Shown: positions 44,801 through 56,541, numbered from the stretch's first letter. The stretch: 64,000 nucleotides of DNA from Dipetalonema caudispina (GCA_013365325.1 JABVXV010000067.1:62001-126000); one strand, 5' to 3'. Program-made: numbers and translations. Notes: generated by a model not told the origin, from the sequence alone.

Positions 44801-45105
44801 GTAAGAGAGAATTAAAGTCAACATTTCTGGTAACAAGTAGACAATCTAATTAGCGTATTAATTGCTGTTAATATACTTAGTTTAATGTTATCTGTGAGTG
44901 AGAAAAAAGATTGTCATTTTTAGATGCTGTTTTAAAATATCTGTTTCAGCCGGATTGCTTTACAGCAATATCGGATTTGGACTCAACCGGAGAAATAATC
45001 ATTATAATTGTCTTGGTTTTGTTACTTATTGAGTTGTTCGCTTTAATTTCTACCTGTATACTATGCCGAGCATTCCATTATGAAAGACCATATTATTATG
45101 CTTAA
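41851..45105 (+). CDS. Tetraspanin (5 exons, complete, 229 aa)
   Basis: Four-pass membrane protein that organises other membrane proteins. Exons: 41851-42033, 42288-42395, 42731-42823, 44253-44402, 44950-45105; all in phase 0. It starts MVHGCGNRVVKFLFF like the tetraspanin N-terminus. TM1 spans about 9-35. The small loop is followed by TM2 (LWVLVVVGALLFLVG) with GCCGA after it. TM3 is FFFIVLIFTTIEAGV. The large loop has the hallmark CCG plus two more Cys (LCKG, PDC). TM4 (IIIIIVLVLLLIELFALI) ends in a short tail HYERPYYYA. An acceptor ending at 41821, 29 bases before the ATG, suggests trans-splicing. AATAAA lies at 45152-45157. The frame is also open upstream of this acceptor to an ATG at 41698, but that would add an extra hydrophobic segment and I reject it. 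I cannot assign a particular tetraspanin. Confidence 0.92.
44407..44441. repeat. Poly-T tract in tetraspanin intron 4
   Basis: About 35 bases, almost pure T with a single C interruption, just after the exon 4 donor. Confidence 0.9.
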
Positions 45106-45159
45106 TTTTCTTCTCCGTCTAGTAATTATTTGTATCAATATTAATCGAATGAATAAATG

Positions 45160-46490
45160 TATTTAAAACTGTTCCGTTAAATATCATATCCTTGTCCAGA
45201 AATTAATCATGTTCCGGTATCCCTCCTATTTCAATCCATCCAGTCATCTTTTTTTCCTTTTCTTTTTTGTTGAAACTACAAAGTTTTCTTTACCTCAAAT
45301 GAATGTCCACAGCCTTATAATTCCATTAAAATTCTGGTAGTGTTGTTACCTTTCTTGCTATTGATAATGTATTGAATTTTTTACTTTTATTATTTTGAAA
45401 ATAATGGATATTATTTATTATTGAGTTTTTGTGTTTTTTTCTTTTTGTGATAATTGTCGATGAAAATTCCTACAATTTTTAACATCATGCTGATCATATG
45501 TTTTTAAATACGTTGTAGGTTTCGTGGAAGAAAGCTCAACCGATATGATATAAGAGCACTTTTAATAAACTGCACTGAATGTGATTGGTCCTGATGATAC
45601 ACTTTTCAATGAGTCAGAGTTTTTTTCAACCATTTCAACAGATGGATACAATGTTCAACAAAGAAACAACCAAGTGATCAATCAACTGAAATGTTATAGA
45701 AACCGATCATTTTTGACAAGTGATCCGCAGCCATTGAAATGTATCAGAGCTTTTCCTACCACCTTAATAAATGGATATGGATCAATACAATAATTGATAG
45801 CCATAATTGACAAACTATTAATAAGATCTTAAAAAATTATATGGCCAAGTTTTGCATAACTAGCCGTCTAACTAGAGGATAGATTAGACGTAATATCTGA
45901 ACGATTAGCAATATAAATCTCTTTTCAGTGAACTAATTCATGACCTTATCAGGAAGATATTCTGTCACATCTGATATATAAAACATGAATTATGTTCATG
46001 TAATTAATTTTTTAAAACTATTACCAAATGATATAAAAAATACTTTATCTTATAGGATTATTTCACGGGGTAATTTCCTACCAATTCAAATTGTCGTATG
46101 AGCGATTCAAATTGTTGCCATGTATACAATTATTTCAAATGGTAGTATTTTGGGAGAATAGTATAATACGATTAGAATTTTGATAGTATTTTGGGTTATC
46201 GAATTATTTTGCCTCGTTGTTGCTTAATAAAAATTTGGAATTATAAAAATGAAAAAATTTCCAAGAAAATTTAATCGCGTAACTCCTGTAAGATCTAAAT
46301 AAAAGAAAAAAAAAATTTTTTTATTATCTATCAAAAGCTACCACTAATTACTAATTTGAAAATAATAACAAAGCGTAACTCTTAACTTCATTGTTATTTG
46401 GCAAACTCATTTACATCAATCAATCTGATACAATTGAAAATATATCAAATACGACATCTGAAGTTTTAAATAATCATTGTTATTTTTTTA
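45160..46490. other. Intergenic, no gene seen
   Basis: It holds the tetraspanin 3' flank. A 70-codon plus-strand frame (45581-45793) has plausible composition but no in-frame ATG and no acceptor that keeps it open. Not annotated. Confidence 0.4.
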
Positions 46491-46511
46491 ACAGAATCTG
46501 GGCAGTGGTAT

Positions 46512-46649
46512 ATGAACTTCAGGGAAAGTTGGAAAATGAGCTTCTTAGTCTTATTATTTTTGGCTATTGTAGTAGGCCTTGCAGCAGCATATTATACAGG
46601 TCATCTGGATGCATACATCGCTGAAGCTCAACGGAAAATGAGGCATTGA
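46512..46649 (+). CDS. Single-pass membrane microprotein, family member 1 (45 aa)
   Basis: An acceptor (TTTTTTTAACAG, ending 46494) lies 17 bases before the ATG, fitting a trans-spliced single-exon mRNA. AATAAA follows at 46794-46799. The 45-residue product begins MNFRESWK and has one hydrophobic helix at about residues 10-27 (SFLVLLFLAIVVGLAAAY), followed by TGHLDAYI and a basic tail. From its second Met it aligns without gaps to the minus-strand microprotein at 51938-52039 (about 15 identities in 33), including the shared A-Y-x-x-G-x-L-D-x-Y motif. The function is unknown. The small N-terminal part suggests a tail-out or organelle-inserted protein rather than a secreted one. Confidence 0.68.
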   Translation: MNFRESWKMSFLVLLFLAIVVGLAAAYYTGHLDAYIAEAQRKMRH

Positions 46650-46849
46650 TAGAAGGCAATATCTGTTTGTTTGAAGACACCTATATGTGATTTCAACTTT
46701 GGCAAAATGATGTAATTAATTAATATAGAAATATTTGTACATTTACATGGAAGGAACTGATCAATATAAAAATATTGTTTGTGATACTTACGGAATAAAC
46801 ATAATACATCTTGATCATTGAACATATGAAATCATCGTCCTCTGACGTT

Positions 46850-48060
46850 GTTTACATTAGGGAAAAGAAGTGAGTTATCGGCAATACAGAAATGTACTAT
46901 CACAACTTTATCAACTGTCATGTTTACTTGCGTACCTATAATGTTTAGGAAGCGCACGTGAAGAACCGCGACATATGCGCAAGTTTTTATTAGTCAGCAA
47001 AGTAGGAATAACATAAAGGAAGCGAAAAACTTTACTTATTTCAGTGTAAACATTCGAAAAAGTTCCTTTGGTTGAGCGATCTCAAATTCTTAATCTCAAA
47101 TAGCAAGATATACCTTCGCTTGATTTCAGTTAGCGATACTTGATGACGTCTGCTAAATTATGCAAAGAAACTTGTTGAAAATGCTTAATTGTAAACGTCA
47201 AGCTTAGGTAATGATGAATGCAATTCTGTTGATTTATTGTGTCAAAACTGCTTTTATCTATAAATAATTATTATTGATAATCATCAGCTAAGATTTGGTC
47301 CATTCGTAATCGAATACTTTCTCATATATTTACTGTAATCTAAATTATCCTGGGACTATAAAAAAATTTCAAATTTTCTCTTCATAAAGCATATAATAAG
47401 TAGAGTGATTACTTTACTATTTGATCCATTCATATTTTCTTCAACTATCCTCCCTTCTATCAAAAAACAGAATCATAACAGTGTTGTTATTGGACAAGAA
47501 ATAGGGTGCGCTCATGTCTAAAAACTTCGGGTAGATAGCTTAGTGTACCTAAGTCTATCTTGATCATTTATGACAGCGTATAGATCATTAACATCAATCA
47601 CAATTTTCATGGTTTTTTTCCGGGAAATAACGAGTATTCATAGATAGCTAACTATTATATACTATAAACCTAAACCTATAAACCAATATTGTTTCCGATA
47701 TAACAGTCAGTAAATCTGGAAATTGAATCCCGAAATAGTAGAACTGCCTGAACATCTGGCGAATATTTAGATGATTTTAATCACTTTACATGCTGATACA
47801 GTTTGTGCATGAATTTCTCTGAGAACACTTACATTGTTAAACAAATATTTTCATCAATTCATTTATGCAAAATTAGTGAATGATCGCAAATAAACGTTTA
47901 ATATCGTATGCTATTGTATGCTATTCATTTCATTGCAATATATCTCTATAGAATTTATTCATTGTGATTTATTCGATGAGTAAGCAAGTAGGCGATACAA
48001 TGAGAGTGATAAATTAATTCATTTTATTTGTTAATCGTCATTAGAAGGAACGAAATTTCA
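46850..48060. other. Intergenic, no gene seen
   Basis: AT-rich between microprotein 1 and the acidic/basic gene. A less AT-rich patch near 46925-46985 (CACGTG at about 46956) might be regulatory. No exon is supported. Confidence 0.35.
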
Positions 48061-48066
48061 CTTCTG

Positions 48067-48993
48067 TCAATAATCATTCTTATTCATCAAAGCTGCTCTG
48101 GAAAATTGAAAATATAAATTTTCTGTAATATCATGGAAGAGGACTGTAAAAAGGAATGAGATTTGTTGAAAAAAATGAAAATCGTACCCACGTGATCGTG
48201 TTATTGGACCAGATCGAGATGTTTTAGGTACTGCTTTTGTTTTTTTATTTCTATCTTTCGGATTACCGCGAGCAGTACTTTTCTTGGGCTTAGCGTTTGA
48301 GACTAATTTAGTTACAGCAGCAATTGAGGTTGTAGCGGCAGACTTATGTGTTTTGTATTGTTTCGGCTGAGGTCGTGGACGAAGAAATTGTGAAGTAGAA
48401 ACCGGAAATGATGACGATGGAACCAGCTCGTCGTCATAATCTTCATAGTCTCTCCTGAATTCAAGTTAAAAAAAATTTCGAGATTTTAAAAACTTTTGAA
48501 GGCTAACTAGAATAGTCAGACGCACTTAACATGAAAGGGAGCGCGATGACGATCATACGATCGATGATGCCGATCGTAATCGTGAAGTTCTTCGTCATAA
48601 TCATCTTCCGTGAAACTATCTTGATCACTGTCATCTGATACGTCGGGTTCTTCGTCATCCGAGTAATGGTTATAATGATTTTCCTGAAAATTGAACTTTG
48701 ATATAAATCACGATGGTGAATAGTTGGATTCAAAAAGTTTTCGATCGCAAATACCTGCTGAAACTTAGCAATCAGAAATGCATAGGTACCATAGCGAGAG
48801 CTTTAGCTCGATGTGACAGCAACGGAGCAACACTTCCGAGACGGATTCTCCCTTCTTGAACGCTTCGAATTTTTGGTAAAACTTCATAGCGTGCTGCATC
48901 CGAATCTCTTATTCGAGTTGGCTTACTCGATTTTATACCTCGTATCTTACCCTCTGTTCCCTTTCTCAGTTCAGTTTGTCGGCCCCTCGGCAT
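48067..48993 (-). CDS. Unrecognised acidic/basic low-complexity protein (4 exons, 219 aa)
   Basis: Exons 48993-48790, 48683-48526, 48454-48188 and 48097-48067 join in phase to a TGA stop. The N-terminal 68 residues are basic (starting MPRGRQTELRKG). A central, strongly acidic tract rich in Asp, Glu, His and Tyr follows (DDEEPDVSDDSDQD, then EDYDDEL). The C-terminal third is Ser/Thr/Lys/Pro-rich and basic (NPKDRNKKTKAVPKTSRSG). This charge pattern is typical of nuclear or chromatin/RNA-associated disordered proteins, but no domain is recognised. An acceptor (GTGTGACAG) ten bases upstream of the ATG suggests trans-splicing. An in-frame stop between acceptor and ATG supports this start. Confidence 0.72.
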
Positions 48994-49009
48994 TTATCTC
49001 GACTGTCAC

Positions 49010-50600
49010 ACACGAAAATTTACTTTAGGATATCAGTTAACCTCTAGTCCTTGATGAACAATGATTGTGTTTCTTCATTCATTATATTATATAAATATGT
49101 ACATATTTAAAAGATTTGCATATTATCAAGAAATTACCTAAAATGGTTACCAAGTTCTCTTCAGTACGGCGAATTTTCCAACGTACTGGACATCATTGTT
49201 TGTAGGTCTCCTAAGTTGGATACTATGGTTCATTGCTGATTAGTTCGGAACTTCTAGCAATTTTGTGCAGCGATATCTCAGCGCTAATCAGCTAACCACC
49301 AACTATTCTAATTACTTGAACTTTTATGGTTTCGTGTTGATAATCTTTGCATATACAATTTGTTTTCTCATTATCTTTTGACTAAATCATAAGGGAACTG
49401 TGATTACAAAATGTCGATTGAATATCTTTGTGAGCAACATCCAAGAGAATCACTTCGTCCTAAATCATCGAAATCCAATCTTAATAACATCACATTGCTA
49501 ACTAATTGGAATTGATCGTCTAGTGACCTTATGTGGTCACTGATAAACATTTTCGCATCAATAGCTGATTACAGTTGTACATTTTTGCAATTTTGATAAA
49601 TATAATAGTTGAGCACTTGTGCATTATTAATCAATCAAAAATGCACATTCTTCATCTTCAAAAAATGACAAATGGATAATATCACATTATTAGTTCTGAA
49701 TTAATTAATTATAAGCTGCTAACACTACACCTCACGACATCCCTACTATTCTGTTTATGATCAGAAGTCTGATCGAATGGATGTTTTCGCCGATTGATTG
49801 GTGCTAATTAAAAATCTTCGCGCAATTCCTTCATTTGATAATTATACTTTCTCAGTTTAGTTAAAATTTGCAAAAAATTTACATCTTTTAGGAAGTTCAA
49901 TGTTTGCCAAGCATTCACAAGCAAAAAGTTCTGTAATTCCTCAATCACATATCAAAGTGACTCGCTTTAAAATTAAGATATCTCAACATTATAGGTCTCG
50001 TCTAAAATAATTTTCTTCTCAAATTGCTTTTGATGATGTGTTAAACTCTTGAACATCAAACTGTTATATAATTTAGGTTAGATTATTTTTCAACGAGGTC
50101 ACATGCAGTTATGGTAACGTATCGTTTTTAATGCATAACTGATGGAAATGTTGTAGTAATCCAATAAAACAGACGCAGAATGATATTCCAAAGAACACTT
50201 AAACTAATATTCAATTTTTCGCATACAATAATTATAACAAAGAATGAGTCAATAATAAAAAGTAAGTTAGTGACGAATGGTCAAATAATTCAAGTTAATA
50301 GCATCTGATACTCTGTGTCGTATCTCATTTTTTATGAAGTAATGATATTCAATATTTACGATAAAAAATAATATAATTAATGAATTACTACATGTAATCA
50401 TTAAATGCAATTAATACAGAAAGAAAATTAAGAATTTTTAAGAACGTTTGTTTTTAGGAAAACTCAACATTAATTATGCTTTTTTTTTTTTTTAAACGAA
50501 AAAATCATTTATATGTATTGAATCCTGCATTTTAATGCAAAATACAATTACATAAAAGATTATAAGGATGAATAAGAATTTTTAATTTATTACATCGAGT
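49010..50600. other. Intergenic with a diverged repeat; tiny ORFs only
   Basis: Around 49160-49245 both strands are open (a hydrophobic frame on plus, a polar 28-codon frame on minus), and I cannot choose between them. A 36-codon plus-strand frame at 49900-50010 follows an acceptor (ATCTTTTAG) and encodes a basic peptide; it is too short to support. Repeat copies start at 49483 and about 49676. Confidence 0.35.
49483..49595 (+). repeat. Diverged dispersed repeat, copy A
   Basis: By eye about 70% similar to 51312-51430, with shared blocks such as ATCACATTG, CACTGAT, CGCATCA and GATTACAG-TGTA-ATTTTTGCAA in the same order and spacing. A third partial copy (ATAATATCACATT, then GCTAAC-CTACA) starts near 49676. 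Confidence 0.5.
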
Positions 50601-50604
50601 TGAT

Positions 50605-50948
50605 TCAAATACTACTATTTCTTTCATTCGGTGGTGAAAAAATTTTGAAAGCTTTTTTTGGAAGGAGAGAGAGCTCGGAGTATTTGTAGTCACTTTGCAT
50701 CATTGATTTGATTGATTGGGGAATTATGCTTGTCGAAATTCTGTCAGGCGCAATTATTTGATGTTGGAAGATGTTTGTCGAATCTTCGGGACTTATTTTT
50801 TCTATTTCGTCAATGTTTATTCGATATGTAGGCGTACTCTATAAGGCGCATAAAAATCATTTTATATTACTATACTTAAATATGAAATCTTAATTTCCTA
50901 CAGGTTAACCGCAGGGAATTTCGAGCGCTTGTTATTTTCTAATGTCAT
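50605..50948 (-). CDS. Candidate two-exon gene (about 90 aa), unrecognised
   Basis: A 78-codon open stretch, 50838-50605, follows an acceptor (GCGCCTTATAG) in phase 0 and ends in TGA. Its product is polar and coding-like (IDEIEKISPEDSTN near the start; AFKIFSPPNERNSSI at the end) and has no Met start of its own. A short first exon with ATG at 50948 and a GTTAAC donor after 50910 would complete a frame of about 90 residues, but that donor is weak. An acceptor (CTCTTTTCAG) lies upstream, though another ATG intervenes. No family recognised; it could be chance. Confidence 0.33.
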
Positions 50949-51311
50949 GAGAGGTTAATGAAAGTGTTATATTCATTTCTGCGATTGATGGATCTTAAAA
51001 TTCCATCTGAAAAGAGTTATTTTAATCACATTATCCGTGTGTATCATCAGACTAGTGAAATGTTTACCTGAAACAGGCAGAGTAATTTTACGAAAATTCT
51101 ATTGTTTTTACTTTCTCTTATTATTGATTCGGATTTTGAAAATACGAAATAATGAACAACTTGCTGATTAAATCACTTTACAAGTATACTTGCTATGCAA
51201 ATTCTGTTTTTTTTTAACTGTCAAATTAGAAATAATTTCGATGATATCGTAAATTATTAAATGCTAACGCTACAACTCAGAAATGCAAAACATCCGATCA
51301 TGCTTGCAATG

Positions 51312-51430
51312 AATAATATCACATTGTTTGTTGATTTGAATTGACCTTCATTAGCTTTATACAATCACTGATGGATATATCCGCATCACTAATTAATTGA
51401 TTACAGCTGTATATTTTTGCAACATTAAAA
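51312..51430 (+). repeat. Diverged dispersed repeat, copy B
   Basis: Partner of the repeat at 49483-49595, same orientation, about 1.8 kb away. A plus-strand frame of about 54 codons crosses its end but lacks a Met and was not annotated. Confidence 0.5.
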
Positions 51431-51937
51431 GTCTAGAAAAATTCTTTATAAATCGGAGAAAGAGATATCTTTTTTCCGCTATATATCTCGTTTGTTACTA
51501 TATTCAATCTGGTAGTACTGAGTCCGATTATACGGAAATAATTCCACCATCATCCTTTTAAAGAACACCTTGCGAAGTTGTCAATAGACCGTATTGATAT
51601 GTAAAATGATCAACTATTGAGAAGATATTTTGTTCTTGTCCCATGTTGCTGCTTAATAATGCTTCTGATATCATCGTTGGATTCTGAATTTTTTGATTTC
51701 TGCAATCTCAACGAAAATCGAACAGTTTACTCTTTTTGCTTCAATTGAATGAAGAATTGTACAGAGATGAATTAGAAAAAAATTAGTCACATTTATTCGA
51801 CAGATGATATGATACGGTTCGTTTCAAATAATTTGAAATACACTTATATCAAATCAGTTCTTATCATTACATAGATTACAAAATCATAGATCACTAATGT
51901 ATCAGCAAATATTTTTCATTTGACGCAGCATATCGTA

Positions 51938-52039
51938 TCACTGCTTAAGTTTTGCAACATATTGATCCAAATAGCCAAGATGATACGCCACGCCAAGACC
52001 AACTAAGCCCAAAATGAATAAAACGCAGAGCGCACTCAT
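51938..52039 (-). CDS. Single-pass membrane microprotein, family member 2 (33 aa)
   Basis: A 33-codon ORF (ATG 52039-52037, TGA 51940-51938). It encodes an N-terminal hydrophobic helix (ALCVLFILGLVGLGVAY) followed by HLGYLDQYVAKLKQ. It aligns end to end without gaps with member 1 at 46512-46649. Shared positions include the first Met-Ser, Leu and Phe in the helix, V-G-L, A-Y, G, L-D, Y and A. This conservation across opposite strands is the main evidence that it is real. No clear trans-splice acceptor is visible just upstream. The frame is open further upstream to a stop about 33 bases before the ATG. Function unknown. Confidence 0.62.
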   Translation of the reverse strand: MSALCVLFILGLVGLGVAYHLGYLDQYVAKLKQ

Positions 52040-52659
52040 TCTCCCAATATTAGCTTTCTTTCCTTGGCTTCACACTATTTAACAATAAGATCTTTCCCAA
52101 TTAACCTTGTCAGTGACAAATAGTTTACAATGACTGATAGAACTTCGCTTCCATTCCTTTTATGCTCTTTACATCTCGTGACGATTGTTATATGCAAATT
52201 AAAATTTAAATTGTTCTCTTTTTTTTCGCAAATTGCTTAAACTCAAATGTAAATTCAATATTACAGTTTAGTTTTAAGAGTAATAGTAATACTTTAGTAG
52301 AAAGATAATTATATCCGCTAGGCTTGACTGAAGATTTCTTAATTGATAAAGAAAATATATCTTTCCTTCGATTACTTGACAGATTGAACTATCTAGCTTT
52401 TGCAATATATTTACTTGATTCTTAAGTACTATTACGTGTCATCTTTTATGTGATAAGATTGAAAAATTAAAGTAAAGCTCTATTACTCTAATCTGCAATA
52501 TACTTCTAATTAAAAATTTGATTTTCCAGAAATCCAAATTTGATTCCGTAATGACTTGCATTTCATCATGCACTCATCTTGCATTCAAAAATTGATAACC
52601 TTATGGTGAATTATTTGAATTTACTCATTGAATTATGCAAATTTGTGTTTTAACAATTT

Positions 52660-52863
52660 TCATTCATCGAAACCTCTTATAATTCTTTCAGCGCTCATGA
52701 AAATTTGATTTTCGTCATTGTTTCCAGCATTCCTTGCAGCGACTGGTCGCTTCATGTTGCTACGAGAAAGCAAAAATGATTTCGTGTGGTAGCCAAAGTT
52801 ATCGGTAAGTGGTATTGTTAGCAGTATGAGATTGTATTCGGTCAAAACTCTAATCTGATTCAT
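52660..52863 (-). CDS. Candidate small polar protein (67 aa)
   Basis: A single open frame with higher GC than the flanks. It begins MNQIRVLTEYNLILLTIPL, a weak signal-like hydrophobic start. It continues polar and basic (SNMKRPVAARNAGNNDENQ) and ends ERIIRGFDE. A possible acceptor (TTGAGCAG) and a TATAAAA-like stretch lie upstream. There is one potential KR processing site but no recognisable peptide family. Confidence 0.3.
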   Translation of the reverse strand: MNQIRVLTEYNLILLTIPLTDNFGYHTKSFLLSRSNMKRPVAARNAGNNDENQIFMSAERIIRGFDE

Positions 52864-52869
52864 GCAAGG

Positions 52870-53540
52870 TTTTTATATGTGACAGATTTTCTGCTCAACA
52901 AATTTGAAATTGATCTGGCCAGTTTGATTTAAAAAACCATCTCAAGTAGATGATTGGAAGGCAAAAATTCTCTACATTCTAGCGTAAACTCAGGAAAAAC
53001 TGAAGGGGAAAATCATTGTCATAGATGAAACGACTGGGACTGACCAATTCAGATCACCGCGAGCCTAGGTTTGATGGCTAACAATAAGTTACATTCGAAG
53101 AAGACGCAAATGACATAAAGTTACTCTTTAAAGGATAATTTGCACTGAATGGAAAATACAACAGTAATAGTAGTAGTATTGCATGAATGACATTATTGTA
53201 TTTTTTTTTTTTTTTTTTGTTAGCAAATATGAAAATTAGCCAAAAATTGCAGGAAGATTAAACAGAGAGCAGAGCTGGTCTTGATCGCAATCATCATTGC
53301 GTTCGTTGAGAGTTTTACTAGGAATCAAGGTAAAAATTTGTTTAACTTCAGGAAAAAGTAAGCTAGAAGAATGAAAATTTCCTAAACGAGTAATTCCTAC
53401 AATATATATTAAATCACTTATAATTAAAATAATATCGATCATTAAGAACCATTACTTCAAATTCACCGTATTGATCTTAATGGATAAATCTGTTACAGTA
53501 CATAATAATATCGTATAAATTAAATTTGTTATACCCATTT
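52870..53540. other. Intergenic, no gene seen
   Basis: It may hold an upstream signal-peptide exon of the mucin-like gene, but I could not find one with the right phase. It contains a T homopolymer at about 53200-53218. Confidence 0.35.
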
Positions 53541-53560
53541 GATTGTAGCTATGAAATTTG

Positions 53561-54934
53561 ATGATAATTATTCTAGCAACCGCTACGCGTGCAACAACTG
53601 CTGTTACTCATACTTCTGATGCTGCCGAATCCACTAAACAAGAAACAACACCACCAACAATCGTAACAAAGACAACAACAATGAAAACACAAAAATTAGT
53701 AGAAACGACAACAACAACAACGACAGCAGCACCAGTAACGACAACAACAACCACGACAACAACGACAACAGTAACTACGACAACGATAATAACAACAACA
53801 AAAACGGGTACAGAAACAACAACAGCAATAACATCAACAACAACAATGACAAAAGCAAGACGAACAATGGTTGTTACTCATATTCCTGATACTATTACTG
53901 TGATCGTCAAACTCATTGAACCAGCAAAAAGTAATTCCGTTACTATTACCATTCCTCAGATGGAGCACGATGAAGTATCAGGTTAATTCTTTCAATGTAT
54001 ATCTTTCAGCTGAGAATACAATTACAAGTATCACATTATAAATGTAATCGTACTCAATTATTTCTTAAAATCTCTTTAACTTTTCAGGCATCCAACACGA
54101 TTAATCAAAGTAACCTTTCCTCTCGCTGTATCATTTACACTTAAATAAATATCCATGAATATACACATATATACATAACGTGATGACTGAAGATTTTGTC
54201 AGTAAACATCTGGAAAAAATAAATTGACCGTTTAAATTTACCGGAATCTGTCTGTTGTAGAATCTTTGCATTGTATTATCGGTATTCCGTTTGGAAACCA
54301 CAACACTATGATGCTTTCAGAAGATCGAAAACAATCTTTTTTGTTTGTTTTTCAATTTAGTTAATGAATTTTAACGATTACAGATTCTAAAAATAACATG
54401 CCTCCAGTTTCATCTATTCAGGAATCCATGTTACCTGTCCATTCTACTGATGGAAGTAATATTTTACTGTAAATTCCTACAAGACTTTTTTTTTTGAATT
54501 TTAAGAACATGTGATTTCATTTATAATAGTAGCTCACATGAAAGAAGAGATTAAAATTTTAAGTAGTTCAATTTAAGGATTTGAAAGTCCATCAAAGGTT
54601 AGTTAGCTAATGTTTTAGTGAATAAATAGTTTTGGTAACAGTAAAAACACATATGACCCTGTTTGTTTACAAAGTAACCAAAGTAATTTCATTGTGTTTA
54701 TAAATAATTTATAATGCATCTACCAACTTCTGATCACAAATAAAACCATTTATTTATTAGCACTTCAAAAATTTAGAAGAGCCACGATCAGCATTCGTGT
54801 TAGTATTGCTTGGGGTAAGTGCTACTATCATGATCATATCATTAACGCTTGTATTGCTGATCAAATTCGGTGTTATCCTTCAACAGCCCATGCAATCATC
54901 ATTACGACGAGGAGAAATTGATGAAATATTATGA
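53561..54934 (+). CDS. Thr-rich mucin-like single-pass membrane protein (3 exons, about 216 aa)
   Basis: Exons 53561-53981, 54384-54455 and 54777-54934 join in phase to a TGA. The first exon encodes a long Thr-rich region with runs of Thr (about residues 45-95), interrupted by Val, Ala and Ile; this is a strong candidate for O-glycosylation. A non-repetitive segment (VVTHIPDTITVIVKLIEP) follows. The last exon encodes a transmembrane helix (FVLVLLGVSATIMIISLTLV) and a short tail ending RRGEIDEIL. This layout is that of a type I surface mucin. The 5' end is uncertain. An acceptor at 53571-53576 inside the frame suggests a separate upstream signal-peptide exon; otherwise the start is the ATG at 53561 with a very short hydrophobic N-terminus. 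A likely role is surface coat or egg coat (inference). Confidence 0.6.
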
Positions 54935-54939
54935 ATTCA

Positions 54940-56530
54940 AGAAAAGTTGAAACATTGCTATCCATCAATGTTGAACTTCCATAAATTCATGCACTTTTCT
55001 TCCTGTCTAAAACATCAAGTTCATAATTTACTCATTGAGGCGCCGGACAAAGTTACCTTACATCTGCGCCAATATCCATATGAGATCATTTCAAACGAGT
55101 GTTACTTATCAGTTATCTAGTTATTAATAACCTACTAGGCAAATGATAGAGAGTTATTTCGCTCCAATCCAATTATGAAATTTGATAAATGTTTGAGTTA
55201 ACTTGAATGGTAAATGATGTTTCTGCACATTAAACTTGTAAACATTTGTTGCCGCATGAAATTTCAAATGAATTTACGCACTGTCGGAATTTCGGAGTTT
55301 TGAAAATAAAACAAATTATCGATAGTGCTTAGATAGCATCGATTTACAACTATTAAGCAGCAGTGTTTAAGCGCTAGTTTTACAAGATGAAGACAAACTA
55401 TCATTTTGGATTTGTTCAAGCTAACAAAGCTTGGCGGCTATCGTATCTACGTCGCAGTTTGCGAAGTTCCTTTACTTTAACTGATATTTATATACATTTT
55501 ATAATGATAATATAAACAATTTTGATCATTTAGTTAATTAACACTTTCAACCAAAAATTGAAAGAATTGATAAATAAAGGATTGATGAAGAAACAAATTA
55601 GTTATTCAAAAGTATCAAATAAACAAATTAAAGACATTGAATGTGCAAGATTTTGCTGAGATACGGATAGAGAAATTTATTCGAAACAATTTACCGGGCA
55701 TTATTCTGTTGACTTGATTAAAGATAATCAACTGCCTGTTAATTTAAAAGTTCATTTTATGGGATAATTTAGCACAATTCAAGGCAACGATATTCAATGC
55801 TACAGATATGATTTCGACATGTAATTGAAACAGTTCAGCGATATGAATGATAGTGAGAAAAGAGAAAATACGTCAAAAATGAATGGATGACAAAAGTAGA
55901 TCACGGAATTATCGGTAGAATTATCATTTATCAATAGTTATTTTCCAAAAATCTTTGTATGAAGAAAGTCGAAATAGCTGATTAAATATATCCCATGTTC
56001 TAATTCTATCATTGTTGAATATTTTTTATATTATAAACATTTTATTTATTATTAATATATTTAGTGCTCTATTCTTAATTATATATCGATCCTTTAACAC
56101 CGAAGATATCCAAAATATCTTCCTTAATTCATTTTAAAATTTGATTTACGCTTCATATTAATTTGAATTTATTTCTGTCAAGGTCACTTTCATCCGAATG
56201 TGATTAAAGTCATTTGTAACTTTACTGAATTATCCCCAAGCATATGTATTTTCTAAATTCGTGTTCTTCAATGTACTCAATTCCATTTATGATTTTATTT
56301 GAATTTAGTAGTATTAAAATTATCTTTTCCTTAAATAATTTCTGCATATTTCCAAAAATAACAACGGCATAAATATTTAATTTTCCGGTGGTCTAATCAT
56401 TGTTTTCAATTTATCATATTTTGGGTGCTGTTTTTCCTTCATTCTCATTAATTCGATTGCTTTGTCACAGTTTGTTTGCCCCAAAAAATATTCATTCAAC
56501 AGTTTTTTACACTTATCGGTGTAAGAGGAA
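54940..56530. other. Intergenic, no gene seen
   Basis: AT-rich. A 42-codon plus-strand frame from ATG 55387 has a basic stretch but no further support. Nothing else was found. Confidence 0.4.
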
Positions 56531-56541
56531 CGTGAAAGATT

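Noticed and set aside
45581..45793. 70-codon plus-strand frame with plausible composition
   Set aside because: No in-frame ATG (it starts at GTG), a stop immediately upstream, and no acceptor that would place it in a spliced message.
48813..49028. 71-codon plus-strand ORF
   Set aside because: It is the antisense shadow of the first exon of the acidic/basic minus-strand gene.
49155..49245. Hydrophobic plus-strand frame and a polar minus-strand frame at the same place
   Set aside because: Both are open, each has a usable acceptor, and neither joins a neighbouring exon; the strand cannot be decided.
49900..50010. 36-codon basic ORF after an acceptor
   Set aside because: Too short, and expected by chance in this composition; no homology recognised.
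51370..51560. Met-less plus-strand frame of about 54 codons ending in a Ser/Tyr-rich tail
   Set aside because: Open stretches of this length occur often by chance here, and no upstream exon fits.
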